A stretch of 18,448 nucleotides of DNA from Streptomyces sp. WM6386. Its GTDB lineage: Bacteria > Actinomycetota > Actinomycetes > Streptomycetales > Streptomycetaceae. The stretch is taken from the NCBI RefSeq assembly GCF_000972385.1, contig NZ_JXTE01000107.1, positions 1 through 18,448 of the forward strand, given 5' to 3'. This document shows positions 7,940 to 16,061 of this stretch, in pieces. Numbering within the stretch: the stretch's first letter is position 1; each line of letters begins with the position of its first letter. Under the pieces are notes generated by a model. It searched no databases. It saw only the letters and a list, made by a program, of their open reading frames with translations, and was not told the DNA's origin. Position numbers and translations under genes: made by a program.

Positions 7940-9979
7940 GTGGCGAATGCGGAACACAGCGGAGCGACAGACGCCGAGACGGTGCGGGCACGCCTGCGCG
8001 TGGCCCGCCTGGGACTGTGGCTGATCGCCGCGATACTCGCCGTCCGACAGGTGGCCGTCGTCCTGAACACCCCCGACGGCGAGCGGCTGACCGATCTGGA
8101 GACCTGGGTCGGCCCGGACGGCGTCCTGCATGTGAAGGGCTCGCTGTACGACTCGACCCTGTTCACCGGTACCCCTTTCGGGGGGCTTGTTCTGAAGCCG
8201 TTGACACGTGCCGCCGAGCAGGCTCTCGGCTGGGGCTGGACCTTCGGCACGCTGCTCCTGGTCGCCGCTCTCGGCCTTGTCGCCGCGCGGGCACTTCCTC
8301 ACCCGGTGAACAGACGTACGTCGCTGCTGGCCGCGCCGGTCGCGATCAGCCTGCTGATGCTGTCGCTGCCGGTCCGCAACACGCTGTACCTCGGCCAGAC
8401 GAGCATCATGCCGGTGCTCCTGGTGCTGTTGGGCTGCTTCGCCGTCCGCGGACAACGAGCGGGCGGCGTACTGATCGGCGTGGCCGCCGCGCTCCAGCCG
8501 ACGGTGCTGCTGTTCGCGCCGCTGCTGTGGTTCACGGGCCGGCGCCTGGCCGGGCTGTCGGCCGGCGTGACGTTCGCCGCGTGCACGGCCCTCGCGTGGC
8601 TGGCGTTGCCGCACGACTCGTACACCTACTGGGTCCACCACGTGGCGGGCACGGGGCTCGGCGGCGCGGCGGACGGCCTCGCCAACCAGTCGCTGCACGG
8701 CGCGCTGCTGAGGGCGGGCCTGTCCGGGCCGCTGGAGATCGCGCTGTTCCTGGTGCTGGGCGCGGCGGTGGCGGTGCTGGCCCTGCGCCGGGCGGTGCGC
8801 TACGCCCACGACGGACAGTTGCTCCTCGCGGTCGCGATCACGGGCTGCGCGGCGATCCTGATCTCGCCGACGACCTGGCAGCACCAGCTGCTGTGGGTGC
8901 TGCTCGCGGTGGTCGGGCGGGTCGGGAGGCGGGCGTCGGACCGGTATGTGTGGCCGGTGGCCGTGGTGCTGGTGATGACGCTGCCGGCGAAGATGATGCT
9001 GCCGAACATGTCGTCGCTGTACCCCCTGCGCGACAACATCGTGCTGCTGGCGGCCCTCGCGGCGGCGACCGTGATCCCGTTCCTGTCCCGCACCTCGCAG
9101 TACTACCAGGCCCCGATCCCCGCGGAGTACGCCGAGCCGGTCCCGACCCGCTTCCGGCGGGTGCCGCTGCTGCCGTTCCTGAAGCGGGTGCTGAACCGCC
9201 CGAACCTGCTCCTCGAACTCCTGCTGATCCGGGTGACGTACGCGGCCTACCAGAAGGTGCGGCTGGCGGCGACGGGCGGCAGCAACTCCGAGGGCCGGGC
9301 GCGAGCGGAAGCACACGGGCAGCAGATCCTCGATCTGGAGCGCCTGCTGCACATCGACATCGAGCACTGGGCCAACCACGCGGTGGTCAAGGTCGCCTGG
9401 CTGCGCGACTTCTTCGACTTCTACTACACGTCCTTCCACTTCGTGGTGCCGCTGTCGGTGCTGGCGGTCCTGTACTGGCGCCGCCCGGTGGACTACCGCT
9501 GGGCCCGCGCGGCGCTGGGCTTCGCGACCCTGCTGGCCCTGGTCGGCTTCTGGCTCTACCCGCTGGCCCCGCCCCGGCTCATGCCGGCACTGGGCGTCAT
9601 CGACACGGTCCACGGCGTCCAGGACTTCTCCGAGCCGGACTACGGCACCCTGACCGCCCTGACGAACCAGTACGCCGCGATGCCGTCCCTGCACTTCGGC
9701 TGGTCGCTGTGGTGCGGTCTGGTCATCGCGATCGTCGCCCCGAAGTGGTGGCTCAAGGCCCTGGGCCTGCTGCACCCGCTGTTCACGGTGACGGCGATCG
9801 TGGCGACGGGCAACCACTGGGTCCTGGACGCGGTGGGCGGCGCGCTGGCGGTGGGCGGCGGCTTCGGGCTGGCCTGCCTGTTCCAGGGGCCGCGGGCGCG
9901 TACGACGGTGACGGTGGCGGCGGGCGCCGAGGAGGAACCCGTGGCGGCGGGCCTCGGGGGAGGCAGGAGCGGGGCGTAG
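7940..9979 (+). CDS. Bifunctional GT87 glycosyltransferase / PAP2-type phosphotransferase, polytopic membrane protein
   Basis: This 679-residue protein starts at the GTG at 7940, with GGGAGG 10 nt before it. Residues 20-390 are a multi-helix module of the GT87 (DUF2029) type, the family of polyprenyl-phosphate-mannose-dependent mannosyltransferases such as mycobacterial PimE. Residues about 435-650 are a PAP2 superfamily domain of the inositolphosphotransferase (Aur1/PAP2_3) kind, with AMPSLHFGW (PSxH at 582-585, H585) and ATGNHWVLDAVGG (H626, D630), the catalytic His-Asp set. The usual third motif, with its Arg, may be LYPLAPPRL. A role in building or remodelling a membrane glycolipid or wall glycan on the outer face follows from the two families; the substrates are unknown. 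The C-terminal 45 residues are low in complexity. It converges on the P450 with a strong hairpin between. Confidence 0.92.
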   Translation: MANAEHSGATDAETVRARLRVARLGLWLIAAILAVRQVAVVLNTPDGERLTDLETWVGPDGVLHVKGSLYDSTLFTGTPFGGLVLKPLTRAAEQALGWGWTFGTLLLVAALGLVAARALPHPVNRRTSLLAAPVAISLLMLSLPVRNTLYLGQTSIMPVLLVLLGCFAVRGQRAGGVLIGVAAALQPTVLLFAPLLWFTGRRLAGLSAGVTFAACTALAWLALPHDSYTYWVHHVAGTGLGGAADGLANQSLHGALLRAGLSGPLEIALFLVLGAAVAVLALRRAVRYAHDGQLLLAVAITGCAAILISPTTWQHQLLWVLLAVVGRVGRRASDRYVWPVAVVLVMTLPAKMMLPNMSSLYPLRDNIVLLAALAAATVIPFLSRTSQYYQAPIPAEYAEPVPTRFRRVPLLPFLKRVLNRPNLLLELLLIRVTYAAYQKVRLAATGGSNSEGRARAEAHGQQILDLERLLHIDIEHWANHAVVKVAWLRDFFDFYYTSFHFVVPLSVLAVLYWRRPVDYRWARAALGFATLLALVGFWLYPLAPPRLMPALGVIDTVHGVQDFSEPDYGTLTALTNQYAAMPSLHFGWSLWCGLVIAIVAPKWWLKALGLLHPLFTVTAIVATGNHWVLDAVGGALAVGGGFGLACLFQGPRARTTVTVAAGAEEEPVAAGLGGGRSGA

Positions 9980-10016
9980 GGATGGGGGTGCTGCCTGCCT
10001 CCCCCGGGGGTTCGGA

Positions 10017-10048
10017 CGGGCCGGCGGCGCCGGGAAGCCGCCGGCCCG
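10017..10048. terminator. 12-bp hairpin terminator between GT87-PAP2 and P450 genes
   Basis: CGGGCCGGCGGC (10017-10028) and GCCGCCGGCCCG (10037-10048) are perfect inverted arms around an 8-nt loop. The element is 37 nt after the GT87-PAP2 stop and 11 nt beyond the P450 stop, so it can serve both convergent transcripts. A CCCCCGGGGG palindrome sits just before it at 10001-10010. Confidence 0.8.
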
Positions 10049-10059
10049 AGTCGGCGGTG

Positions 10060-11295
10060 TCAGCCGACGCTGACCTGGAGCTCCTTGACGCCGTTGATCC
10101 AGGCGCTGCGGAGGCGGCGGGGGTCGCCGGTGAGGTGGAGGCCGGGCATGGCGTCGGCTATGGCGTTGAAGATCAGGTTGATCTCCATGACGGCCAGGGA
10201 CTTGCCGAGGCAGAAGTGCGGGCCGCCGCCTCCGAAGCCGAGGTGGGGGTTGGGGTCGCGGGTGATGTCGAAGGTGTCCGGGTTCTCGAAGACGTCCGGG
10301 TCGTGGTTGGCCGAGGCGTAGAAGATGCCGACCCGGTCGCCCTGCTTGATCTTCTTTCCGCCCAGCTCCGTGTCCTGCGTCGCCGTGCGCTGGAAGCTGA
10401 CCACCGGGGTCGCCCAGCGGACGATCTCCTCCGCGGTCGTCGCCGGGCGCTCGCGCTTGAACAGGTCCCACTGGTCGGGGTGGGTGAGGAAGGCGTGCAT
10501 GCCGTGGCTGATCGCGTTGCGGGTGGTCTCGTTGCCCGCGACCGCGAGGGCCAGGACGAACATGCCGAACTCGTCCGAGCCCAGGTTGCCCTCGTCCTCC
10601 GCCGCCACCAGCGTGGTCACGATGTCCTTCGCCGGGCACTTCTTGCGGTCGGCGGCCATGTTCATGGCGTAGGCGATGACCTCCATCGCCGCCTCCTGGC
10701 CGACCTCCTCGGTGATCGCGTACTCGGGATCGTCGTAGGAGATCATCCGGTTCGACCACTCGAAGATCTTGAGGCGGTCCTCCTGCGGGATGCCGATCAG
10801 CTCGGCGATGGCCTGGAGGGGGAGTTCGCAGGCGACCTGGGTGACGAAGTCGAAGGAGCCCTCCTGGGCGAGGGCGCTCTGGACGATGCCCTGCGCCCGG
10901 GCGCGCAGGGTGTCCTCCAGCGCCCGGATCGAGCGCGGGGTGAAGCCGCGCTGGACGATCTGGCGGACACGGGTGTGCTCGGGCGGGTCCATGTTGAGGA
11001 TGATCAGCCGCTGGGCGTCGATGGCGTCGCGCTCGATGTGCTCGTTGAAGCGGATGATCGCCGTGTTGAGCATGGAGGAGAAGATCTCCGGGTGCGTGGA
11101 GACGAACTTGACGTCCTCGTGGCGGGTGACGGCCCAGTAGCCCTCGTCCTGGAAACCGGCGACGTTGTCCGACTGGGCGATCCAGTGGACCGGTTCCGTC
11201 CGGCGTAGCTCGGCGAACTCCGGTAGCGGTACGCGCTGTTGCAGCAGGTCGGGATCGGTGAGGTCGAACCCGTCGGGGAGCGCTGGACAGGTCAT
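10060..11295 (-). CDS. cyp125: Cytochrome P450, CYP125-type steroid 26/27-monooxygenase
   Basis: The protein has 411 residues from the ATG at 11295, which has GGAG 6 nt upstream; an in-frame ATG at 11337 lacks an SD. P450 hallmarks are complete: I-helix AGNETTRN (253-260), ExxR as EEIVR (E290, R293) and the heme loop FGGGGPHFCLGKSLA with thiolate ligand C362. Family-level features match CYP125: LPDGFDLTDPDLLQQRVPLPEFAELR at the N-terminus, ILNMDPPEHTRVRQIVQRGFTPR, CELPLQAIAELIGIPQEDR and EIVRWATPVVSFQRTA are close to the mycobacterial enzyme. CYP125 oxidises the terminal side-chain methyl of cholesterol or cholestenone, using a ferredoxin and reductase. No redox partner is encoded in this window. 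It is divergent from a FadA5-type thiolase, as in mycobacteria. A sibling family such as CYP124 or CYP142 is less likely from these motifs. Confidence 0.9.
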   Translation of the reverse strand: MTCPALPDGFDLTDPDLLQQRVPLPEFAELRRTEPVHWIAQSDNVAGFQDEGYWAVTRHEDVKFVSTHPEIFSSMLNTAIIRFNEHIERDAIDAQRLIILNMDPPEHTRVRQIVQRGFTPRSIRALEDTLRARAQGIVQSALAQEGSFDFVTQVACELPLQAIAELIGIPQEDRLKIFEWSNRMISYDDPEYAITEEVGQEAAMEVIAYAMNMAADRKKCPAKDIVTTLVAAEDEGNLGSDEFGMFVLALAVAGNETTRNAISHGMHAFLTHPDQWDLFKRERPATTAEEIVRWATPVVSFQRTATQDTELGGKKIKQGDRVGIFYASANHDPDVFENPDTFDITRDPNPHLGFGGGGPHFCLGKSLAVMEINLIFNAIADAMPGLHLTGDPRRLRSAWINGVKELQVSVG

Positions 11296-11356
11296 GGGCA
11301 GCTCCAGCCGTGTTCCGGCAGACTTCTGACGGTCCATCAGTTTGTGTCGTGAACGT

Positions 11357-12687
<1,331 letters not shown>

Positions 12688-12723
12688 GCTCGACCGGTTG
12701 ACGTGGCCTGATCAACTTGCCCG

Positions 12724-12966
12724 ATGTTTCTCAACCTCATCCTCCGCGTCCTGCCCTTCTACCTCCGCGAACCGCTGGTCATCGGCATCTGCCTCACCAT
12801 GGCCGGTGCGTGCTTCTACTGGTTCGTCCAGGTAGGGGGCTTGGGCAGGGGCGGCTTCGGGCTGCTGTTCCTGGCGATCGCCGTCCTGCGTGCGTATCTC
12901 TTCCGCAAGGAGTGGAGAGCGCACCAGGCGGCGAAGGCGGGGGGTGTCGTCAGACCGCAGGTGTAG
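12724..12966 (+). CDS. Small two-helix membrane protein, hypothetical
   Basis: This 80-residue protein starts at the ATG at 12724, 36 nt after the thiolase stop. Two hydrophobic stretches (about 16-36, LVIGICLTMAGACFYWFV; and 43-60, GFGLLFLAIAVLRAYLF) are followed by a basic tail (RKEWRAHQAAKAGG), so both ends are probably cytoplasmic. Codon use is strongly GC-biased at third positions, which supports a real gene. There is no recognisable SD, so it may be read through from the thiolase transcript or be leaderless. I do not recognise the family. Its 3' end overlaps the convergent DUF397 gene by 17 bp. Confidence 0.68.
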   Translation: MFLNLILRVLPFYLREPLVIGICLTMAGACFYWFVQVGGLGRGGFGLLFLAIAVLRAYLFRKEWRAHQAAKAGGVVRPQV

Positions 12967-13204
12967 CGCCGCTCCAGGAGACGAAGTGGTGGAAGGCGGC
13001 GGGGGTGATGGTGAGGACCGGTCCCGTCGGGTTCTTTGAGTCGCGGATGGCGATGGTGGGGGGTGCTTCGGCGATCTCTACGCAGTCGCCGCCTTGGTCG
13101 CCGCTGTGCGTGGACTTGCGCCAGGCGAGTTGGCCGCGCGGGGCGCACTCGCCGCCCTGGTCGCCGCTGTAGCTGGACTTACGCCACTCAGTCTGGCTCT
13201 CCAT
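12950..13204 (-). CDS. DUF397 protein with duplicated N-terminal motif
   Basis: This 84-residue protein starts at the ATG at 13204, with GGAGGAA 5-6 nt before it. DUF397 proteins carry WRKSSYS...GGxCVEVA, then IRDSKxPxGPxLxF and a final W/F. Here the first motif occurs twice: WRKSSYSGDQGGEC (7-20) and WRKSTHSGDQGGDC (28-41). Then come VEIAE, IAIRDSKNPTGPVLTITPAAFHHFV. DUF397 proteins usually pair with an XRE/DUF5753 regulator and can modulate it, as with WhiJ-like systems in Streptomyces development. Its upstream neighbour is such a regulator, overlapping by 17 bp, so the two are translationally coupled. The extra motif makes this member about 20 residues longer than usual. Confidence 0.9.
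   Translation of the reverse strand: MESQTEWRKSSYSGDQGGECAPRGQLAWRKSTHSGDQGGDCVEIAEAPPTIAIRDSKNPTGPVLTITPAAFHHFVSWSGATPAV
13082..13186. repeat. 42-bp imperfect tandem duplication inside the DUF397 gene
   Basis: Segments 13082-13123 and 13145-13186 match at 36 of 42 bases and lie 63 nt apart (21 codons, in frame). Four of the six differences alter the protein little or not at all. It is a recent in-frame duplication of the WRKS-GDQGG-C motif. Confidence 0.85.
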
Positions 13205-13811
13205 AGCGTTCCTCCATGACTCGCCGCATCAGCTCCGCCGAGTCCTTCAAGGAGAGCGCGGCGGCCCGCAGATGATCGTAACGGAGCGAGCAGTCCTTGA
13301 CAGTGTCCGGGTTCGCGGTCGGATGTCCGCTGCCGTACCCCTCGGTGTAGACGATGGTCGGATCGCCAGCGAAGCGGAAGAGGGTGAACGTGCCTGTCAG
13401 TCCTGCGTGGGCTCCAGCCGAAAACGGCAGTACTTGAATATTGATTTGGGGGTTGTCGTCGAAGTCCAACAGGTGGGCCAGTTGGCCGCGCATGGTTCTC
13501 CGGCCGCCGATCTCCTGGTAGAGCGACGCCTCACTGATCACCGTCCAGAAGACAGGCGGCTCCGCCTTGTCGAAGAGGCGCTGGCGGGCCAGTCGTACGG
13601 CGGTGCGGTCGTCGAGGTCAGTCCGGTTCAGTGTGCCGAGTGTGGCGCGTGCATAGGCGCTGGTCTGCAGGAGGCCATGGATCATAGTGGCCTGGAAGGT
13701 GCAGATCTCCGTCGCTCGCGCCTCCAGCTCGGCAACCTGCCTGAACCACGCCGGGAGTTGACCCCGCAGCACCAGGTCGACCAGCCGCGACAGCAGTCCG
13801 TCCGACCCCAA
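13188..13811 (-). CDS. DUF5753 regulator fragment lacking its N-terminal XRE helix-turn-helix
   Basis: The open frame codes about 207 residues that cover the DUF5753 domain well: AWFRQVAELEARATEICTFQATMIHGLLQTSAYARA, RQRLFDKAEPPVFWTVISEASL, MRGQLAHLL, INIQVLPFSAGAHAGLTGTFTLFRF and the end ELMRRVMEERYG. Full-length members are about 270-290 residues with an XRE helix-turn-helix in the first 70. Here the frame meets a stop at 13890-13892, and the residues before GLLSRLVDL (an Arg/Ser-rich stretch) show no helix-turn-helix; I also see none in the other two frames there. The best start is TTG at 13811, without an SD. It is probably a 5'-truncated remnant, or a headless regulator acting through protein contacts. 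It couples to the DUF397 gene. Confidence 0.72.
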   Translation of the reverse strand: MGSDGLLSRLVDLVLRGQLPAWFRQVAELEARATEICTFQATMIHGLLQTSAYARATLGTLNRTDLDDRTAVRLARQRLFDKAEPPVFWTVISEASLYQEIGGRRTMRGQLAHLLDFDDNPQINIQVLPFSAGAHAGLTGTFTLFRFAGDPTIVYTEGYGSGHPTANPDTVKDCSLRYDHLRAAALSLKDSAELMRRVMEERYGEPD

Positions 13812-13927
13812 CGCCGCATCCGCTCGAGAACGACGACTGGTCCGCGTCCTCGGGCTGACCCGGCCGATGAGTTTCCCCCGCCGCCGCGGTCATCACTGTC
13901 GGTAGATGCGAGGAGGAGGTGTCCGCG

Positions 13928-14380
13928 ATGGGCGGATCGGTGGCGCAGGAAGCGTTGGAGCGGCTGGGGGTGCTGGTCGGGGAGTGGGCGGTGGAGGCCG
14001 ATCTTCCCGGGGCGGACGGGCCTCCGGCGCGGTGTGTGTTCGCGTGGGATCTGGACGGGCGGTTTCTGGTGCAGCGGACCGAGATCCCGGTCGAGGGGGC
14101 GCCGGACAGCATGGCGATCATCGCCGTGGATCCGGAGTCGGGGGCGTACACGTACCACTACTTCGACACGCGCGGTGTCGTACGGACGTATGCGATGAGC
14201 TTCGACGGCGAGGAGTGGCGGCTGCTGCGTGAGACGGCGGACTTCTCGGCGCTGTCCTTCCGGCAGCGGTTCGTCGGGCGGGTGGAAGGTGATGTCATCG
14301 GCGGTGCCTGGGAGCTGGCCAAGGACGAATCGGCGCCTTGGGAACGGGACTTCGGGCTCGTCTACCGGAGGAGTCGGTGA
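13928..14380 (+). CDS. DUF1579-like beta-barrel protein
   Basis: This 150-residue protein starts at the ATG at 13928, 8 nt after a strong SD (GGAGGAGG at 13912-13919); a GTG at 13919 lies inside that SD. The pattern LGVLVGEWAVEADLP near the N-terminus, then DLDGRFLVQRTEIPV, AVDPESGAYTYHYFDTRGVVRTYAMSFDGEEWRLLR and a closing beta-strand series with W, is that of DUF1579/lipocalin-like barrels, which bind small hydrophobic ligands in some relatives. It has no signal peptide. The next gene starts on the last base of this stop (TGATG), so they are translationally coupled. Ligand and role unknown. Confidence 0.8.
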   Translation: MGGSVAQEALERLGVLVGEWAVEADLPGADGPPARCVFAWDLDGRFLVQRTEIPVEGAPDSMAIIAVDPESGAYTYHYFDTRGVVRTYAMSFDGEEWRLLRETADFSALSFRQRFVGRVEGDVIGGAWELAKDESAPWERDFGLVYRRSR

Positions 14381-14847
14381 TGGGGCGCGGTGAGATCGCG
14401 CGGGGGATCGTCGACGGGATCCGGTACATGGTGCTGGCCACCGCCGACGCGGACGGGCGGCCGTGGAGTTCGCCGGTCTACTTCGCGCACGAGGGGTATC
14501 GGGAGTTCTTCTGGGTGTCCTCGCCGGAGGTCACCCATTCACGGAACATCGCGGTACGGCCCGAGGTGGGGATCTCGGTCTTCGACTCGTCGGTGGCGAT
14601 CAGTACCGGGCAGGCGGTGTACATGGACGGTGCGGCCGAGGAGGTCGTGGACGACGCGGCGGCCGAGCATGCGCTGGAGGTCTTCTCCCGGCGTTCCGTG
14701 GAGCACGGGGGGCGGGTCTGGACCCTCGACGACGTGCGGGGTGACTCAGGGATCAGGCTGTACCGGGCGGTGGCCGACGGTCACTCGATGCTGGCCAAGG
14801 ACGGCAGGCCGGATCACCGGGTGCCCGTCGACCCGCTGCGGCCGTGA
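14380..14847 (+). CDS. Pyridoxamine 5'-phosphate oxidase-like (flavin/F420 split-barrel) protein
   Basis: This 155-residue protein starts at the ATG at 14380, which shares its A with the upstream stop; GGAGGAG at 14367-14373 supplies the SD. The core IRYMVLATADADGRPWSSPVYFAHEGYREFFWVSSPEVTHSRNIAVRPEVGISVFD is the classic split-barrel fold of PNPOx-like proteins, which bind FMN, F420 or heme. The C-terminal part (RLYRAVADGHSMLA...PVDPLRP) also fits that family. True PNPOx enzymes have a longer C-terminal substrate-binding region that is missing here, so a general flavin- or F420-dependent reductase is more likely than vitamin B6 synthesis. Confidence 0.88.
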   Translation: MGRGEIARGIVDGIRYMVLATADADGRPWSSPVYFAHEGYREFFWVSSPEVTHSRNIAVRPEVGISVFDSSVAISTGQAVYMDGAAEEVVDDAAAEHALEVFSRRSVEHGGRVWTLDDVRGDSGIRLYRAVADGHSMLAKDGRPDHRVPVDPLRP

Positions 14848-14970
14848 CGGGGGCGGCCGGCCCGGGCCAGGTGAGGTCGTAAGGGAGGGGTCCGCGGGAC
14901 GTCGTAGGAATGCTCTGGCACCCGGAGTCCCCGCCTCAACCCCATACGGGCTCCCGCATATCGTCTCCGC

Positions 14971-15243
14971 ATGGGGAACGAGATGGAGACCGTCTGCCGG
15001 GTCTGTGGCCATGACGGCTACGAGGTGTTCTGGGAGGGCGGCTGGCCCACGGCGGAGATCTGCTCGTGCTGCGGCAACGAGTCCGATATCGGGGACGACA
15101 GCGTCCTGAGCCTGCGGGGCTACCGCGGCTACTGGGTGGGGCAGGGCGCCCCGTGGCGCAGTCCGTCGGCGGAGCGCAGGCGTAAGAGCGACGGCTGGGA
15201 TCTGCTGCGGCAGCTGGCGAACATTCCGCCGCAGTGGCGCTGA
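14971..15243 (+). CDS. Small zinc-ribbon protein, hypothetical
   Basis: This 90-residue protein has two CxxC knuckles, C9-x2-C12 and C31-x2-C34 (ICSCCGNESDIGDD), then YRGYWVGQGAPWRSPS and a C-terminal GWDLLRQLANIPPQWR. This layout resembles small proteins with CPCCGxxxGxDD...W...P..W.P..QLxNI, some of which sit beside toxins as putative immunity proteins; no toxin gene lies next to it here, so that role is unsupported. The ATG at 14971 has no SD but has TATCGT at -12 to -7, as for a leaderless message. An alternative ATG at 14983 has a GGGGA 5 nt before it. A hairpin follows the stop. Confidence 0.78.
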   Translation: MGNEMETVCRVCGHDGYEVFWEGGWPTAEICSCCGNESDIGDDSVLSLRGYRGYWVGQGAPWRSPSAERRRKSDGWDLLRQLANIPPQWR

Positions 15244-15268
15244 GCCGGTCCGTCGACAGGAACGGCTC
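15242..15268. terminator. Hairpin terminator between zinc-ribbon and YoaK genes
   Basis: GAGCCG (15242-15247) and CGGCTC (15263-15268) pair, and TCC/GGA (15249-15251/15259-15261) extend the stem on the same centre across one mismatch. It fills the whole 25-bp gap between the two convergent stop codons and can serve both. Confidence 0.65.
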
Positions 15269-15961
15269 CTACTCCCGCCCCGACGCCACCACCGCCAGCA
15301 CTCCCACCAGTACGGCCGTGACCAGCAGCGGGATGCCCAGCCCGTGGTGGAGCACCAGCCACGCCCCGAGCGCGGCGCCCACCACCATCGCGACGACCGC
15401 GGCCGAACGGCGGGGAGAGCGCGTCCCCGGCCCGCCGCCCGCGCGGGAGTCCGCGGCGAGGCCGGTCAGGGTCATGGTGAGGACGGTGGTCGTGATGTCG
15501 GGGACGCCGAGTCTGCGGACCGTGGCGTTGCGCAGGCCCATCGCGAAGGCCGTGACCGCGATCAGGGTGTAGACGGTGGCCGTGTCGTCGGGTGCGACGA
15601 AGGCGACCACCGCGGACGCGCCCAGCAGGACCGCCTCCGCGGCGAGGGTGAGACGGGCCCACCTGCGGCGGGAGCCACGTCCGAGACGTACGGCGATCCG
15701 GCCGCCCGCGGCCGCGCCCACCACGAACGCGGCGAGCGACGTCACGGTGTGCGGCACCGAGAACCCGGGGGCACCGGCCGCGGCGAAGCCCAGCACGACC
15801 ACGTTGCCGGTCATGTTCGCGGTGAAGACGTGCCCGAGGCCGAGATAACTGACGGCATCGATGAGTCCGCTGACCAGGGTCAGCGCGAGCAGTACCGGCA
15901 CCAGGCGGAGCCCGCGGTCCTCGGGGGCGGACTCCGCGGACTCCTCAGTCTCTGTGCTCAC
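15269..15961 (-). CDS. YoaK/DUF1275 family membrane protein
   Basis: The protein has 230 residues from the GTG at 15961. After a polar acidic N-terminus come about six hydrophobic helices. The DUF1275 signature SGLIDAVSYLGLGHVFTANMTGNVVVLG (about 31-58) is clear, and AMGLRNATVRRLGVPDITTTVLTMTLTGLAAD (about 139-170) is the second conserved block, including the loop with TT and T/N residues. The family is of unknown transport function. No SD fits the GTG: the only strong one (AGGAGGAG at 15983-15990) is 21 nt away and serves a short upstream ORF overlapping the GTG in another frame. Reinitiation after that ORF is a possible route of translation. Confidence 0.87.
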   Translation of the reverse strand: MSTETEESAESAPEDRGLRLVPVLLALTLVSGLIDAVSYLGLGHVFTANMTGNVVVLGFAAAGAPGFSVPHTVTSLAAFVVGAAAGGRIAVRLGRGSRRRWARLTLAAEAVLLGASAVVAFVAPDDTATVYTLIAVTAFAMGLRNATVRRLGVPDITTTVLTMTLTGLAADSRAGGGPGTRSPRRSAAVVAMVVGAALGAWLVLHHGLGIPLLVTAVLVGVLAVVASGRE

Positions 15962-15977
15962 CGGCCCAGTGGACCAT
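15945..15977 (-). CDS. Ten-codon upstream ORF overlapping the YoaK start
   Basis: An ATG at 15977, with AGGAGGAG 5 nt upstream, opens MVHWAGEHRD and stops at 15945-15947. The stop is 14-17 nt past the YoaK GTG in another frame, so ribosomes finishing here could back up and start YoaK. It has the strongest SD near this gene. It could be a coupling or attenuation peptide, or the chance result of a shifted start. No expression evidence. Confidence 0.35.
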   Translation of the reverse strand: MVHWAGEHRD

Positions 15978-15995
15978 GAGCGCTCCTCCTGGACG

Positions 15996-16038
15996 ACGAG
16001 AACGGCGGCCCCCTCGTGGAGGGGGCCGCCGTTCTCGT
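15996..16038 (-). terminator. 20-bp perfect hairpin terminator downstream of the SLT gene
   Basis: Arms 15996-16015 and 16019-16038 are fully complementary over 20 bp, with a 3-nt loop at 16016-16018. The stem begins 23 nt beyond the transglycosylase stop (16062). No U tract follows. It is the strongest hairpin in the window, and it ends only 5 nt before the SD of the YoaK upstream ORF. Confidence 0.88.
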
Positions 16039-16061
16039 ACGTCAGTCTGCTGTCAGTCGGC

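Noticed and set aside
10001..10010. CCCCCGGGGG palindrome
   Set aside because: Common in DNA of this GC content, no loop, and next to a clearly better terminator hairpin.
7909..11208. Long plus-strand open frame in a second frame across the GT87-PAP2 gene
   Set aside because: Shadow of the real frame starting at GTG 7940; no domain and Gly/Arg/Ala-rich.
11296..11337. Longer N-terminus for the P450 (ATG at 11337)
   Set aside because: No SD there, whereas the ATG at 11295 has GGAG at 6 nt and matches the usual family length.
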